A stretch of 64,000 bases of DNA from Butyrivibrio sp. Its GTDB lineage: Bacteria > Bacillota > Clostridia > Lachnospirales > Lachnospiraceae. The translations under genes and the position numbers were made by a program. The stretch spans positions 51,119 through 115,118 of the forward strand of contig JAFXTN010000003.1 in NCBI GenBank assembly GCA_017535785.1, read 5' to 3'. How positions within the stretch are numbered: position 1 is the stretch's first letter; the number at the start of each line of letters is the position of its first letter. The notes beneath the pieces are model-generated. The model searched no databases, had not been told where the DNA came from, and saw nothing but the letters and a program-made list of their open reading frames with translations. This document shows positions 33,183 to 42,113 of this stretch, piece after piece.

Positions 33183-34463
33183 ATGAGCAATTACAAATTT
33201 GAGACACTTCAGTTACACGTTGGACAGGAACAGCCCGATCCCGCTACGGACGCAAGAGCGGTTCCGATCTATCAGACTACATCTTATGTATTTAGAAATT
33301 CACAGCACGCAGCCGACAGATTCGGACTTGCGGATGCGGGTAACATCTACGGAAGACTTACCAATTCCACACAGGATGTTTTTGAAAAGAGAATAGCTGC
33401 TCTTGAGGGCGGTAGCGCAGCACTTGCGGTTGCATCCGGCGCAGCAGCCATCACTTATACGATACAGGCTCTTGCAGCAAACGGCGGACACATAGTTGCT
33501 CAGAAGACCATCTACGGCGGTAGCTACAATCTCCTTGCACATACATTACCTCAGTACGGGATCAAGACTACTTTTGTAGACGCTCATAATTTAAAAGAAG
33601 TTGAGGATGCAATTCAGGACAACACAAGAGCCATCTACCTTGAGACACTCGGAAATCCCAACAGTGATATCCCGGACATCGACGCGATCGCAGAGATAGC
33701 TCATAAGCACGGACTTCCTCTTGTTATCGACAACACATTCGGAACACCTTATCTCATCAGACCTATCGAGCACGGCGCTGATATCGTAGTTCACTCAGCT
33801 ACAAAGTTCATCGGCGGACACGGAACAACACTCGGCGGTATCATCGTTGAGGCAGGTAAGTTCAACTGGAAGGAGAGCGGCAACTACCCTCAGATCGCAG
33901 CTCCCAACCCCAGCTATCACGGAGTATCTTTCTACGATGTTGTAGGACCTGCTGCATTCGTTACTTACATAAGAGCTATCCTTCTTAGAGATACAGGAGC
34001 TACGATCTCACCTTTCAACGCATTCCTGCTTCTTCAGGGTGTTGAGACACTTTCACTTCGTCTCGACAGACATGCTGAGAACACCAAGAAGGTTGTAGAG
34101 TTCCTTTCAAAGCACCCTCAGGTAGAGAAGGTCAACCATCCTTCACTTCCTGATCACCCCGATCACGCACTGTATCAGAAGTACTTCCCCAACGGCGGAG
34201 CTTCTATCTTCACATTCGAGATCAAGGGCGGAAAAGAAGCTGCTTGGAAGTTCATCGACAATCTCGAGATCTTCTCACTTCTTGCAAACGTGGCGGATGT
34301 AAAGAGCCTTGTTATCCACCCTGCTACAACAACACACTCACAGCTTAACGATGAGGAGCTTGCCGATCAGGGGATCACACAGAGCACGATCCGTCTCTCG
34401 ATCGGAACAGAGCACATCGACGACATCATCGCAGATCTTGAGAGAGGCTTTGCAGCTATCTGA
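33183..34463 (+). CDS. metY: O-acetylhomoserine sulfhydrylase
   Basis: This PLP enzyme makes homocysteine from O-acetylhomoserine and sulfide (or a related Cys/Met intermediate). At 426 residues it has the MetY length, longer than MetB. It shows the N-terminal FETLQLHVGQEQPDPATDARAVPIYQTTSY, GNIYGRLTNST, LGNPNSDIPD, the PLP lysine Lys208 in SATKFIGGHG and ATTTHSQL near the end. AAAGGAG precedes the ATG. Third positions are strongly biased towards C-ending codons, suggesting high expression. Control by the divergent Rrf2 protein is likely from the shared palindromes. Confidence 0.95.
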   Translation: MSNYKFETLQLHVGQEQPDPATDARAVPIYQTTSYVFRNSQHAADRFGLADAGNIYGRLTNSTQDVFEKRIAALEGGSAALAVASGAAAITYTIQALAANGGHIVAQKTIYGGSYNLLAHTLPQYGIKTTFVDAHNLKEVEDAIQDNTRAIYLETLGNPNSDIPDIDAIAEIAHKHGLPLVIDNTFGTPYLIRPIEHGADIVVHSATKFIGGHGTTLGGIIVEAGKFNWKESGNYPQIAAPNPSYHGVSFYDVVGPAAFVTYIRAILLRDTGATISPFNAFLLLQGVETLSLRLDRHAENTKKVVEFLSKHPQVEKVNHPSLPDHPDHALYQKYFPNGGASIFTFEIKGGKEAAWKFIDNLEIFSLLANVADVKSLVIHPATTTHSQLNDEELADQGITQSTIRLSIGTEHIDDIIADLERGFAAI

Positions 34464-34512
34464 TACTTATAATTCAGGCAAAAAGTTTTTTCTTCATAAA
34501 TCTTTAGGAATA

Positions 34513-34544
34513 CCGCTCGGCTTCACGGCCGGGCGGCTTTTTTT
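34513..34544 (+). terminator. Rho-independent terminator of metY
   Basis: CCGCTCGGC (34513-34521) pairs with GCCGGGCGG (34528-34536), with one wobble, followed by a run of seven T residues. Confidence 0.9.
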
Positions 34545-34562
34545 GTGGGACTTGACTAATGT

Positions 34563-34579
34563 GTTACAATATATGTAAC
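34563..34579 (+). promoter_or_regulatory. Palindrome overlapping an extended -10 promoter
   Basis: TGTTACAAT (34562-34570) is an extended -10 element. It overlaps the 17-bp palindrome GTTACAATATATGTAAC, a candidate operator for the following lipoprotein gene. Confidence 0.5.
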
Positions 34580-34610
34580 TTGAAAAACGCTTAATTAGGA
34601 GGGAAAAGAG

Positions 34611-35213
34611 ATGAAGAATAAATTTCTTGTCATGTTAATGACAGGTTGTGTTCTTGCTATGGCTGTAGGATGCACATCAACCGAAGCACCTGCGGCAGAT
34701 CCCGGGTTTGAAGAAATGGCACCTGAATTTGCTACAGATGAAAGCGAAGCACAGGCAGCCCCCGAGCAGACAGAGGCTGTAGAAGAGACTACGGAAGAAC
34801 CTGCTGCGGAAGCTTCAAAGGAGACTCAGCAGAGCGCAAGTTCAGATATTGCAGACGGTACATGGAGCGCATATCTTGATAACACAAGAAAAGATGACGC
34901 AGGTAAAGTAGGAGAAGTAGGAGAGCCGATGAGCATCATTTATGATGGCGGACTCGAAGGAGATGAGCTTACTGTAGTAGGTGTTCTTGCTCCTGATCCT
35001 TACGATCCTACAGGATTTACAGCAGATGGCTCACATGTTCTTAAGCTTAACGATTCAACCGTTTATGAGATGCGCGGTGGAGACACAGGCCCTGAGACAG
35101 TTACAAAGGATAAATTCGGTGAGCATTTCAAGAATTGCCTTGGTTCAGGCGGACTTGCCTTTGAAGTTGAGATTGAAGGCGGAGCAGTTAAAAAAGTTAG
35201 TATCTCAGCATAA
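34611..35213 (+). CDS. Small lipoprotein of unknown function
   Basis: This 200-residue exported protein was not recognised. The lipobox is AVGC (Cys21), followed by an acidic Pro/Glu/Thr linker (about 25-78). The C-terminal domain (about 80-200) is a compact acidic beta-rich unit with ADGTWSAYLDNT, ELTVVGVLAPDP and GGLAFEVEIEGGAVKKVS. GGAGGG lies eight bases upstream of the ATG. It has its own promoter and terminator. Confidence 0.75.
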   Translation: MKNKFLVMLMTGCVLAMAVGCTSTEAPAADPGFEEMAPEFATDESEAQAAPEQTEAVEETTEEPAAEASKETQQSASSDIADGTWSAYLDNTRKDDAGKVGEVGEPMSIIYDGGLEGDELTVVGVLAPDPYDPTGFTADGSHVLKLNDSTVYEMRGGDTGPETVTKDKFGEHFKNCLGSGGLAFEVEIEGGAVKKVSISA

Positions 35214-35263
35214 GTTTTTTATTTATTTAGATTCATAAGTGATTATAATTTCAAGTTTTATCG

Positions 35264-35300
35264 GGTCTCCCAATGTATCGTTGCGGAGACCTGATTTTTC
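35264..35300 (+). terminator. Rho-independent terminator
   Basis: GGTCTCC (35264-35270) pairs with GGAGACC (35285-35291), followed by TGATTTTT. Confidence 0.7.
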
Positions 35301-35324
35301 CGGTTTTGATGGGGAATCTGCATA

Positions 35325-36485
35325 ATGCAATTTATTATTTTTATATATATAATCCTTCCCGTGATCTTGTTTTGGGGCTCCGGGATAGCTAAAGAAGGTA
35401 AATGGAATGATGGATTTCTCTCGATAGAGCAGACTAAAGCTTTTCAGGGAATCTGTGTCATTGCCATAGCCGTCCATCATATTTCCCAAAAGGTTTTTGC
35501 AAATAGAGAGGTTGCTGTATTTATCAGGAACTGGTTGTCCCCCTTTGTTAATATAGGGGTTCTTTTGACTGCCGTATTTTTCTTTTTCAACGGATACGGT
35601 CTTTACAAGAGCTATAAGAATAAGCCGGGTTACCTTGATAATTTCCTGAAAAAAAGACTTGTCGCTCCCATCGTGGCCTATTATGTGACAGGATGGATAT
35701 TCCTTGCCATAAGGCTTTTCGTCGGAGAGATAATGGGTAAAAAGCTCTTTTTACTGTATCTTACAGGGATCGTCCACTGCAGCCCTTACAGCTGGTATAT
35801 AGTGATCCTTTTGATCTTCTATGTTGTTTTTTACCTCGTATTCAAGCATGCCAAAAATGAGCGCTCTGCGGTGGCTCTTTTTACGGCCATTGTCTTTGCA
35901 TATATTGCGATATCTCTTTTTGTTCCGAGAAATGACTATTTTATCAGAGGCGAGTGGTGGTATAACTCAGTCTTCATGATGCCTTTGGGTATGATCTTTG
36001 CAAGAAATGAAGATAAGATCATTGACCATGTAAAAAGACATTACATCAAGTATCTTGCTGTCCATATTGCCCTGGTTTTCCCTGCGCTTAAGTTGTCTTA
36101 TATGATACTTAAGAATTTTGGATATTTTTCCGCTAGTATTCCGGATGGCGTGATGTTTAAGCTGATAAGCCTGCTCACTCAGATGCTTGCGATATATCTG
36201 GTCGTTGCCTGCTTCCTTTTTATAGGCATGAATCTAAGGCTCGGAAACAAGGTGCTGGCATTCTTTGGAAAGTATACTCTTGAGATCTACCTTGTCCATG
36301 GCATCTTTGTTGAGCTCTACGATCATGACTTTGCCGGAGTCGCACCTTCACCGCTTCCGGTAGAACGCGTAAGCTTCTATGCCCTTGCGGTGATCGTATC
36401 AACGATCCCGATCGCCTTGCTCCTTAATAAGTTTGAGAAACTTGTTGCGGGGTGGATAAACGGGCGGGGTAACGCGACCGGTTAA
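35325..36485 (+). CDS. Acyltransferase-3 family membrane protein
   Basis: This polytopic protein of 386 residues has about ten membrane helices. The order follows acyltransferase-3 proteins that O-acetylate surface sugars: KAFQGICVIAIAVHHIS near residue 40 with the conserved His, FFFFNGYGLYKSY, then CSPYSWYIVILL and the C-terminal FFGKYTLEIYLVHGIF. The actual acceptor is unknown. The ribosome site is weak (GGGGA). It lies between two terminators and is probably monocistronic. Confidence 0.85.
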   Translation: MQFIIFIYIILPVILFWGSGIAKEGKWNDGFLSIEQTKAFQGICVIAIAVHHISQKVFANREVAVFIRNWLSPFVNIGVLLTAVFFFFNGYGLYKSYKNKPGYLDNFLKKRLVAPIVAYYVTGWIFLAIRLFVGEIMGKKLFLLYLTGIVHCSPYSWYIVILLIFYVVFYLVFKHAKNERSAVALFTAIVFAYIAISLFVPRNDYFIRGEWWYNSVFMMPLGMIFARNEDKIIDHVKRHYIKYLAVHIALVFPALKLSYMILKNFGYFSASIPDGVMFKLISLLTQMLAIYLVVACFLFIGMNLRLGNKVLAFFGKYTLEIYLVHGIFVELYDHDFAGVAPSPLPVERVSFYALAVIVSTIPIALLLNKFEKLVAGWINGRGNATG

Positions 36486-36500
36486 TTGAATTAGGATCAC

Positions 36501-36540
36501 AGACCTTGTCTCCCAATATTATGGGGATGAGGTCTTTTTT
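36501..36540 (+). terminator. Rho-independent terminator of the acyltransferase gene
   Basis: AGACCT (36501-36506) pairs with AGGTCT (36530-36535), with further pairing of CTCCC and GGGG inside, followed by T residues. Confidence 0.82.
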
Positions 36541-36644
36541 AGTCCATATCTTGCGGTTGAAAATACAAACAGATGTTCGTATAATAAAAGTGAAGAAACG
36601 AACAAATGTTTGCAAACAATTCTGGCGAAAGAGAGGGCTTTGAT

Positions 36645-36977
36645 ATGATATTGGCAGTTGATTTTGACGGAACATTAAGTCTTGGAGAGTGGCCGGAAGT
36701 AGGGCCTGCGAACGGAGCACTTATCACATATCTCAAGGAGAGACAGAGTCTTGGAGATAAGCTCATACTTTGGACATGCAGAGCCGGAGAGGCGCTTGCC
36801 GATGCGGTTGATTTTTGCAGCAGCAACGGACTTGAGTTTGATGCGGTCAATGACAATCTTCCGGAGATCACTGAGAAGTACGGCAACAACAGCAGGAAGA
36901 TAAGTTGCGATCTGTACATAGACGACAGGGCGGTAGGCTGTACCGACATGGCTGTTGAATGTGCGATAAATCAGTAA
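36645..36977 (+). CDS. Small HAD-like phosphatase
   Basis: This protein of 110 residues begins MILAVDFDGTLSLGEWP, giving the HAD motif I DxDGT at residues 6-10. Motif II-like LILWTCR (about 42-48) and a late acidic CDLYIDDRAVGC (about 88-99) follow. Small HAD proteins of this type occur in Firmicutes and in phages; the substrate is unknown. I use ATG 36645, with AGAGGG upstream; an in-frame ATG at 36606 adds a poorly conserved segment. It is followed after 18 bases by a small gene of unknown function. Confidence 0.75.
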   Translation: MILAVDFDGTLSLGEWPEVGPANGALITYLKERQSLGDKLILWTCRAGEALADAVDFCSSNGLEFDAVNDNLPEITEKYGNNSRKISCDLYIDDRAVGCTDMAVECAINQ

Positions 36978-36995
36978 GGATGTGTTATATGGATC

Positions 36996-37280
36996 ATGGG
37001 AAGAATAATTGATAAAGTTGATGTTATATGTGAGCACAAGAGCGACGGGACGGTGATCCCGCTTCGCTTCAGGCTTATGAATGAGGACGGCGCCTACGAG
37101 GCCTATACGATAAAGGGCTATCGAGAGATCCTTAAGAAGGGCTGCTACACGACACCCGACGGCGTCACTGTCAGCAGCAGGGATAAGATCTTTGAATGCC
37201 GCGTCCTCATCCTGGATATATACCGGACAGTGCGCTTATATTTTAATACCGGGACCTGCGACTGGAAACTATCCGTGTAG
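36996..37280 (+). CDS. Small protein of unknown function
   Basis: A 94-residue soluble protein with mixed strand-helix character was not recognised. Features are IPLRFRLMNEDGAYEAYTIKGYREI and FECRVLILDIYRTVRLYF. The nearest SD-like TAAGGA is about 15 bases before the ATG, which is long, so the start is uncertain. It is probably co-transcribed with the HAD gene. Confidence 0.6.
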   Translation: MGRIIDKVDVICEHKSDGTVIPLRFRLMNEDGAYEAYTIKGYREILKKGCYTTPDGVTVSSRDKIFECRVLILDIYRTVRLYFNTGTCDWKLSV

Positions 37281-37305
37281 AGCGGGTCCACCTCCGCAAA
37301 AGTAA

Positions 37306-37334
37306 TTGTACACAGGCGGCTCTTTGGATATAAT
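37306..37334 (+). promoter_or_regulatory. Promoter of cbiA
   Basis: TTGTAC (37306-37311), 17 bases and TATAAT (37329-37334). The leader to cbiA would be about 36 nt, too short for a B12 riboswitch. Confidence 0.78.
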
Positions 37335-37376
37335 ATTAGGAACAGCTTGTATTTTACTGCAAAGGACGGACTCAAG

Positions 37377-38759
37377 ATGGAACATATTTTTCCTAGAGTA
37401 TTAATATGTGCACCCGGAAGCGGAAGTGGTAAGACTGTTATTACTTGCGCGCTTCTTCGTATTTTGATCAGAAAAGGTCTTTTACCCGCATCATTTAAGT
37501 GTGGACCCGATTATATCGATCCGCTCTTTCATCAGAAGGTGCTGGGTATCCCTTCCAGAAATCTGGACTTTTTCCTTGCGGGAAAGAGCGGCGTGATGCG
37601 TTCGCTCAAAAGAGGCATAAAAGACAGAAATATAGGTATCATCGAGGGCGTTATGGGCTTCTATGACGGACTCGGAGCTTCATCTATAGAGGGCTCAAGC
37701 TACGATATCAGCAGGATCACGGGAACTCCCGCTATCCTTGTTGTAAACGCCAAGGGTATGAGCAGATCGATCGCGGCTGTGGTCAAGGGCTTTTGCGAGT
37801 ATATGGATTACGATCACAACCAGATCAAGGGGATCATGCTCAATAATTTGTCGCCTTCCATCGCACCCGATATCATCAAGCTCATTGAGGAAGAGGTACA
37901 TATTCCCGTTATCGGATATCTCCCTCATATAAAAGAGGCTGATATCATGAGCAGGCATCTTGGCCTTGTGCTTCCGAACGAAGTTCCGGAGCTTTTGGAG
38001 AAGATTGATGTCGTTGCAGACAAGCTTGAGGAGACGCTTAATTTTGAAAAGTTCCTTGAGATAGCGGCGGAGTCGGAGACGATCCCCGACGTAGAGGAGA
38101 GCTTTGCGCCGACCTACAAGAAGAAAAGAGATATGGGCAACCCTCACATTGCTATCGCTATGGATGAGGCGTTTTGCTTTTACTATGAAGATAACTTAGA
38201 TATGCTCAGAGACATGGGGGCTAAGATCACATTCTTTTCACCCCTCCATGACAAGCAGCTTCCCAAGGCAGAAGGGTATATCATAGGCGGAGGTTATCCC
38301 GAGCTCTATGCCAAAGAGCTTTCGGAGAACACCGATATGATCAACAGCTTAAGGGGCGCTTATCTCAGAAGAGTTCCGATCTTTGCGGAGTGCGGAGGCT
38401 TTATGTACCTTCAGGAGAATATGAAGGACAAGGAAGATCACACATACCCGATGGTAGGTGTGATCCCGGGCGAGTCGCATATGACGGAGAAGCTCTCTCA
38501 CTTTGGATATGTTACGGTCACAGCGGCTAGGAACAACGACTATTTAAGACCGTTTGAATCAATAAGCGGACACGAGTTCCATTACTATGACACATCCGAT
38601 AACGGAGATGCGTGCATAGTATCCAAGGGCACGAGAAACCGCTACTGGAAGGGAATACATTCGAACAACAATCTGTTTGCCGGATTCCCGCATCTTTACT
38701 ATCCGTCTTGTCCCGAGCTCATCGAACGTTTCATGGATAAGGCATCCGGTGGACTGTAA
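37377..38759 (+). CDS. cbiA: Cobyrinate a,c-diamide synthase
   Basis: CbiA amidates the a and c side chains of cobyrinate with glutamine and ATP. The 460-residue protein has the N-terminal ATPase with APGSGSGKTVI (P-loop-like, about 11-21) and KCGPDYIDPLFH, and a C-terminal class I glutaminase with nucleophile Cys339 in AECGGFMYL and a YVTVTAARNN-HEFHYY end. The ATG at 37377 has AAAGGA upstream; a TTG ten codons earlier does not. It lies 8 kb from the riboswitch operon under its own promoter, so it may not be repressed by B12 through that switch. Confidence 0.95.
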   Translation: MEHIFPRVLICAPGSGSGKTVITCALLRILIRKGLLPASFKCGPDYIDPLFHQKVLGIPSRNLDFFLAGKSGVMRSLKRGIKDRNIGIIEGVMGFYDGLGASSIEGSSYDISRITGTPAILVVNAKGMSRSIAAVVKGFCEYMDYDHNQIKGIMLNNLSPSIAPDIIKLIEEEVHIPVIGYLPHIKEADIMSRHLGLVLPNEVPELLEKIDVVADKLEETLNFEKFLEIAAESETIPDVEESFAPTYKKKRDMGNPHIAIAMDEAFCFYYEDNLDMLRDMGAKITFFSPLHDKQLPKAEGYIIGGGYPELYAKELSENTDMINSLRGAYLRRVPIFAECGGFMYLQENMKDKEDHTYPMVGVIPGESHMTEKLSHFGYVTVTAARNNDYLRPFESISGHEFHYYDTSDNGDACIVSKGTRNRYWKGIHSNNNLFAGFPHLYYPSCPELIERFMDKASGGL

Positions 38760-38796
38760 GTCCCACCGGAGGGAATACCCGATTTGGAGGATATAG

Positions 38797-38994
38797 ATGA
38801 ATATTCATCTTTGTAAGGGCGATGAGACCCTTGAGCAGGCACTTGAATATATTAATGAGCATGACAAGGAAGGCAGAAAGTACACCTTTGATAAGGAGAA
38901 GGACCGCTGCTATATCGGAGATGAAGCTTTCGCCACAGCTCCTTGTATCATCAATTACAAGAATAATTATTGGGCACTTCATTATATTGAATAA
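38797..38994 (+). CDS. Small protein of unknown function
   Basis: A 65-residue acidic protein was not recognised. It begins MNIHLCKGDETLEQALEYINEHD and ends NYWALHYIE, with no membrane segment. GGAGGAT lies about seven bases upstream of the ATG, which supports it as a real gene. It is 37 bases after cbiA and may be co-transcribed. Confidence 0.6.
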   Translation: MNIHLCKGDETLEQALEYINEHDKEGRKYTFDKEKDRCYIGDEAFATAPCIINYKNNYWALHYIE

Positions 38995-39065
38995 AGTTTA
39001 TAGTTATACTCAATTATGGTAAAATAGTGGTGCAACACAGTGACTGATCATACGAGGTGATTGTC

Positions 39066-42000
39066 ATGAATAGTAGGTTGTTAGCCGCTTTTACAAGAAA
39101 GAACCTTATCAATATCATTATGGTATTTGTCTGTTCTTTTTTTACCATTTTGTATTGCCGAAATGTGCATAATCTTACTTCTGTATCCGGCTTTTTTTCC
39201 TACTTTACTTATATCTTCAAATACGTTCCCATTACGGTTGTTACCGCGCTATGCGGTATTGTCCCCGGAATGTGGACTCTTCTTATAGTTTTTATCTACA
39301 GATGCTTTTTATCGAGCGGCTTTTCATATCTTACATTTATATATCTCCTTATTGCATGTGCAGTACAGATACTTACAATAAAGGGCTTTTTTAAAAAGTG
39401 GTACAAGACCCTCATGGCTTCTATCATCTTGCAGTTTATCGCGGGTGATTTCTGGGGAATGCTCCTAATGCTTTTGGGAGGAAGGGATATGGCGGATATC
39501 AGACTCTCCAATTCGTGGGAGTTCTTTTTCTCGGAAGCGCCGGCATGTCTTATATGCTGCTTTTTTGTATTTATTCTTTTTAAGCATATTCCCGATGAAC
39601 ATAAGAAACTGTTTGGAAACGGAAAGTATTATATCGATATTGAAAAGCTTGATGAGGACGACAGATATATTGTCGAGGGAAAATCCAAGATCGGTAAAGT
39701 TGTGATGAGGATAATCGTATTTGAAGCTCTGTTACTCGGAGTTTCTGCGGAGATCTCCGCCAATACGCTTATTCCTACATTAGGTGTCGTCGCGGAGCTT
39801 AAAGAGGAAGAGGAAAAAGAAGATAATTGGGGCGCCGGTCTGCCTGTTGTCCGCAACGCCGAGATGCTTGAAGGAATAGTAAGTAATACGCTCATATCGG
39901 AAAATGCGCAGCTAAATTCGCTGTCATATGCGAGAGCTTACGACAATTCCCAGTACAGTGTAAAGCTTGCGATGCTTATATCGATAATAGTCACGCCGCT
40001 TGCCATATTTGTGAACGGCTATGCGCAGAGGCGAATTGCCGAGCCTATAAGGAGTCTGTCCAAGGGCGTTACCGATATTTACAATTCATCGGAGATGGAT
40101 ATAGAGAAAAAGGTCGATGAGATCCACAACCTTTCGATAGATACCAATGATGAGATCGAGGAGCTGTATCATGCGGTGGATCTGACGCTCTACAGACTTA
40201 TGGAATATATTGAGCTTGTAAAGACAAGACAGGCTATAGAGGATCAGCTTGAGACCGAGAAGCTTGCAAATGAGGCTAAATCGAGATTCCTTTCAAATAT
40301 CTCTCATGAGATAAGAACGCCCATAAATGCGATCCTCGGCTTTGATGAGATGATCCTAAGAGAGAGCGCGAGCAAAGAGATATTGCACTATGCGCTTGAT
40401 ATAAAGAGCTCGGGAAAAACTCTTTTGGCACTTATAAACGATATACTTGATTTTTCCAAGATCGAGGCGGGAAGAATGGAGATCATTCCGGTTGAGTATG
40501 AGCTGGGATCTCTTATAAACGATGTCGCAAACATGTCGCAGCTTCGCGCTGAGGACAAGGGTCTTGAGTTCAGGGTCATAGTTGATGAAAATATACCGCA
40601 CATTCTTTTCGGTGATGAGATCCGCATAAAGCAGTGCATCATGAACATCATTACCAATGCGATCAAGTATACCGACAAGGGAAGCGTTACCTTTAAGATC
40701 AGTTACGAAGATTATATTCCGGATTTCCCCGAGGATAGCTATGATGAGAGCATAATCCTTAAAGTCAGGATCATGGATACCGGAATAGGAATAAAAGAAG
40801 ATGACATGATAAGGCTTGCGGATGCCTTTGAGAGACTTGATGAGCAGAGAAACAGACAGGTTGAAGGAACGGGCCTTGGGATCAATATCGTCGGAAATCT
40901 TTTGATCATGATGGGATCCAAGCTGGAGGCATCCAGTACTTACGGCGTGGGCTCCGAGTTCTGGTTTGACCTTAAGCAAACGGTCATCGACAGAGAACCG
41001 ATAGGTGAGTTCACGCAGTCATATAAAGAGTCGGCATTAAATATGCTGAGCTACAAAGAAAGCTTCCATGCACCGACGGCAAGGATACTTGTTGTGGATG
41101 ACATCAAGACCAACCTGACGGTCATCGAAGGCCTTCTTAAAATGACTCAGGTAAAGGTCGATACAGCGCTCAGCGCGATGGATGCGTATGAGCTTGTAAA
41201 AACAAATAAGTACGATCTTATATTCCTTGACCATAGGATGCCTGAGATCGACGGTATCCAAGCCTTCCACCATATGGAAAAAATGGAGGATAACATAAAT
41301 AAAGACGTTCCGATCGTTGCACTTACAGCGAACGCCATTTCCGGATCCCGTGAGATGTATCTAAAAGAAGGCTTTGTAAATTATATTCCAAAGCCGGTCA
41401 ATCCGGTCAAGCTTGAGGAGATGATACTTTACTATCTTCCGACTTACAAGGTCACACGCCCCGGAGATGCCAATTACGAGATGGAACAGGCTGAGCCCAA
41501 TATCATAGAAAAAGAAGCTATGACGGATCTTTTAAAGATGCGAGGCGTGGATATAAACTCGGCGATAGCGCGATGCGGTTCACCTTCGGTTGCGCGTGAT
41601 GTCATGAAGGACTTCAGGCTCAACATAGAAGAAAGAGCCTCCATGATAGAAAAGAGCGCAAAGGAAGGAGATATAAAGAATTTCACTGTATACGTGCATG
41701 GTCTTAAGAGCTCTGCCAAAGCGATCGGTGCTTTTTCACTTTCCGAAAAAGCGGAGTATCTTGAGAAATGCGGAGTAGACAATGATGTTGAAAAGATAAA
41801 CGAGAAGTACGAGGAACTTGTAGAAGAGTACAGAGGTTATATCTCAAAGCTTTCTTTGGGTGAAGAGGACGCCGAGGATGATAAGCCTCTTATCGACGAA
41901 GAAGAGCTGGAGGGAGCTTTTTCGTCCATGAAAGAATTTGTATCGGGATCGTTTTTCGACAGTGCAGACGATATCATGAGCATGCTCGAAGAGTACAGTA

Positions 42001-42086
42001 TTCCAGAGAATAAAAAAGAGAAGTATAAAGAAGTGAAAAGACTTCTTGCTTCTGTTGACAGAGACGGACTGTTGAAGATATTGTAA
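39066..42086 (+). CDS. Hybrid sensor histidine kinase with receiver and HPt domains
   Basis: This is a large membrane kinase (1006 residues). About six N-terminal helices (about 10-180) and further membrane segments near 215-240 and 300-320 enclose an extracellular stretch (about 235-300). HisKA has FLSNISHEIRTPINA (His about 413); the HATPase region runs about 440-650 with DTGIGIKEDD and GTGLGINIV. A receiver (about 673-800, RILVVDDIKTN, phospho-acceptor Asp about 721 in FLDHRMP) and an HPt domain (about 840-920, VHGLKSSAKAIGA, His about 878) follow. The layout matches multistep phosphorelay kinases. I chose ATG 39066, with GAGGTGA upstream, over a GTG at 39057. The receiver-only protein downstream is the likely partner. 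Confidence 0.93.
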   Translation: MNSRLLAAFTRKNLINIIMVFVCSFFTILYCRNVHNLTSVSGFFSYFTYIFKYVPITVVTALCGIVPGMWTLLIVFIYRCFLSSGFSYLTFIYLLIACAVQILTIKGFFKKWYKTLMASIILQFIAGDFWGMLLMLLGGRDMADIRLSNSWEFFFSEAPACLICCFFVFILFKHIPDEHKKLFGNGKYYIDIEKLDEDDRYIVEGKSKIGKVVMRIIVFEALLLGVSAEISANTLIPTLGVVAELKEEEEKEDNWGAGLPVVRNAEMLEGIVSNTLISENAQLNSLSYARAYDNSQYSVKLAMLISIIVTPLAIFVNGYAQRRIAEPIRSLSKGVTDIYNSSEMDIEKKVDEIHNLSIDTNDEIEELYHAVDLTLYRLMEYIELVKTRQAIEDQLETEKLANEAKSRFLSNISHEIRTPINAILGFDEMILRESASKEILHYALDIKSSGKTLLALINDILDFSKIEAGRMEIIPVEYELGSLINDVANMSQLRAEDKGLEFRVIVDENIPHILFGDEIRIKQCIMNIITNAIKYTDKGSVTFKISYEDYIPDFPEDSYDESIILKVRIMDTGIGIKEDDMIRLADAFERLDEQRNRQVEGTGLGINIVGNLLIMMGSKLEASSTYGVGSEFWFDLKQTVIDREPIGEFTQSYKESALNMLSYKESFHAPTARILVVDDIKTNLTVIEGLLKMTQVKVDTALSAMDAYELVKTNKYDLIFLDHRMPEIDGIQAFHHMEKMEDNINKDVPIVALTANAISGSREMYLKEGFVNYIPKPVNPVKLEEMILYYLPTYKVTRPGDANYEMEQAEPNIIEKEAMTDLLKMRGVDINSAIARCGSPSVARDVMKDFRLNIEERASMIEKSAKEGDIKNFTVYVHGLKSSAKAIGAFSLSEKAEYLEKCGVDNDVEKINEKYEELVEEYRGYISKLSLGEEDAEDDKPLIDEEELEGAFSSMKEFVSGSFFDSADDIMSMLEEYSIPENKKEKYKEVKRLLASVDRDGLLKIL

Positions 42087-42113
42087 TACTAGCGCATAGG
42101 AGACGGGAAAAAG

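Noticed and set aside
35223-35489. An 88-codon minus-strand frame before the acyltransferase
   Set aside because: It crosses a terminator and the start of the acyltransferase, with no ribosome site.
40356-40979. A 207-codon minus-strand frame inside the hybrid kinase
   Set aside because: It covers the HATPase domain of a clear kinase and lacks a ribosome site.
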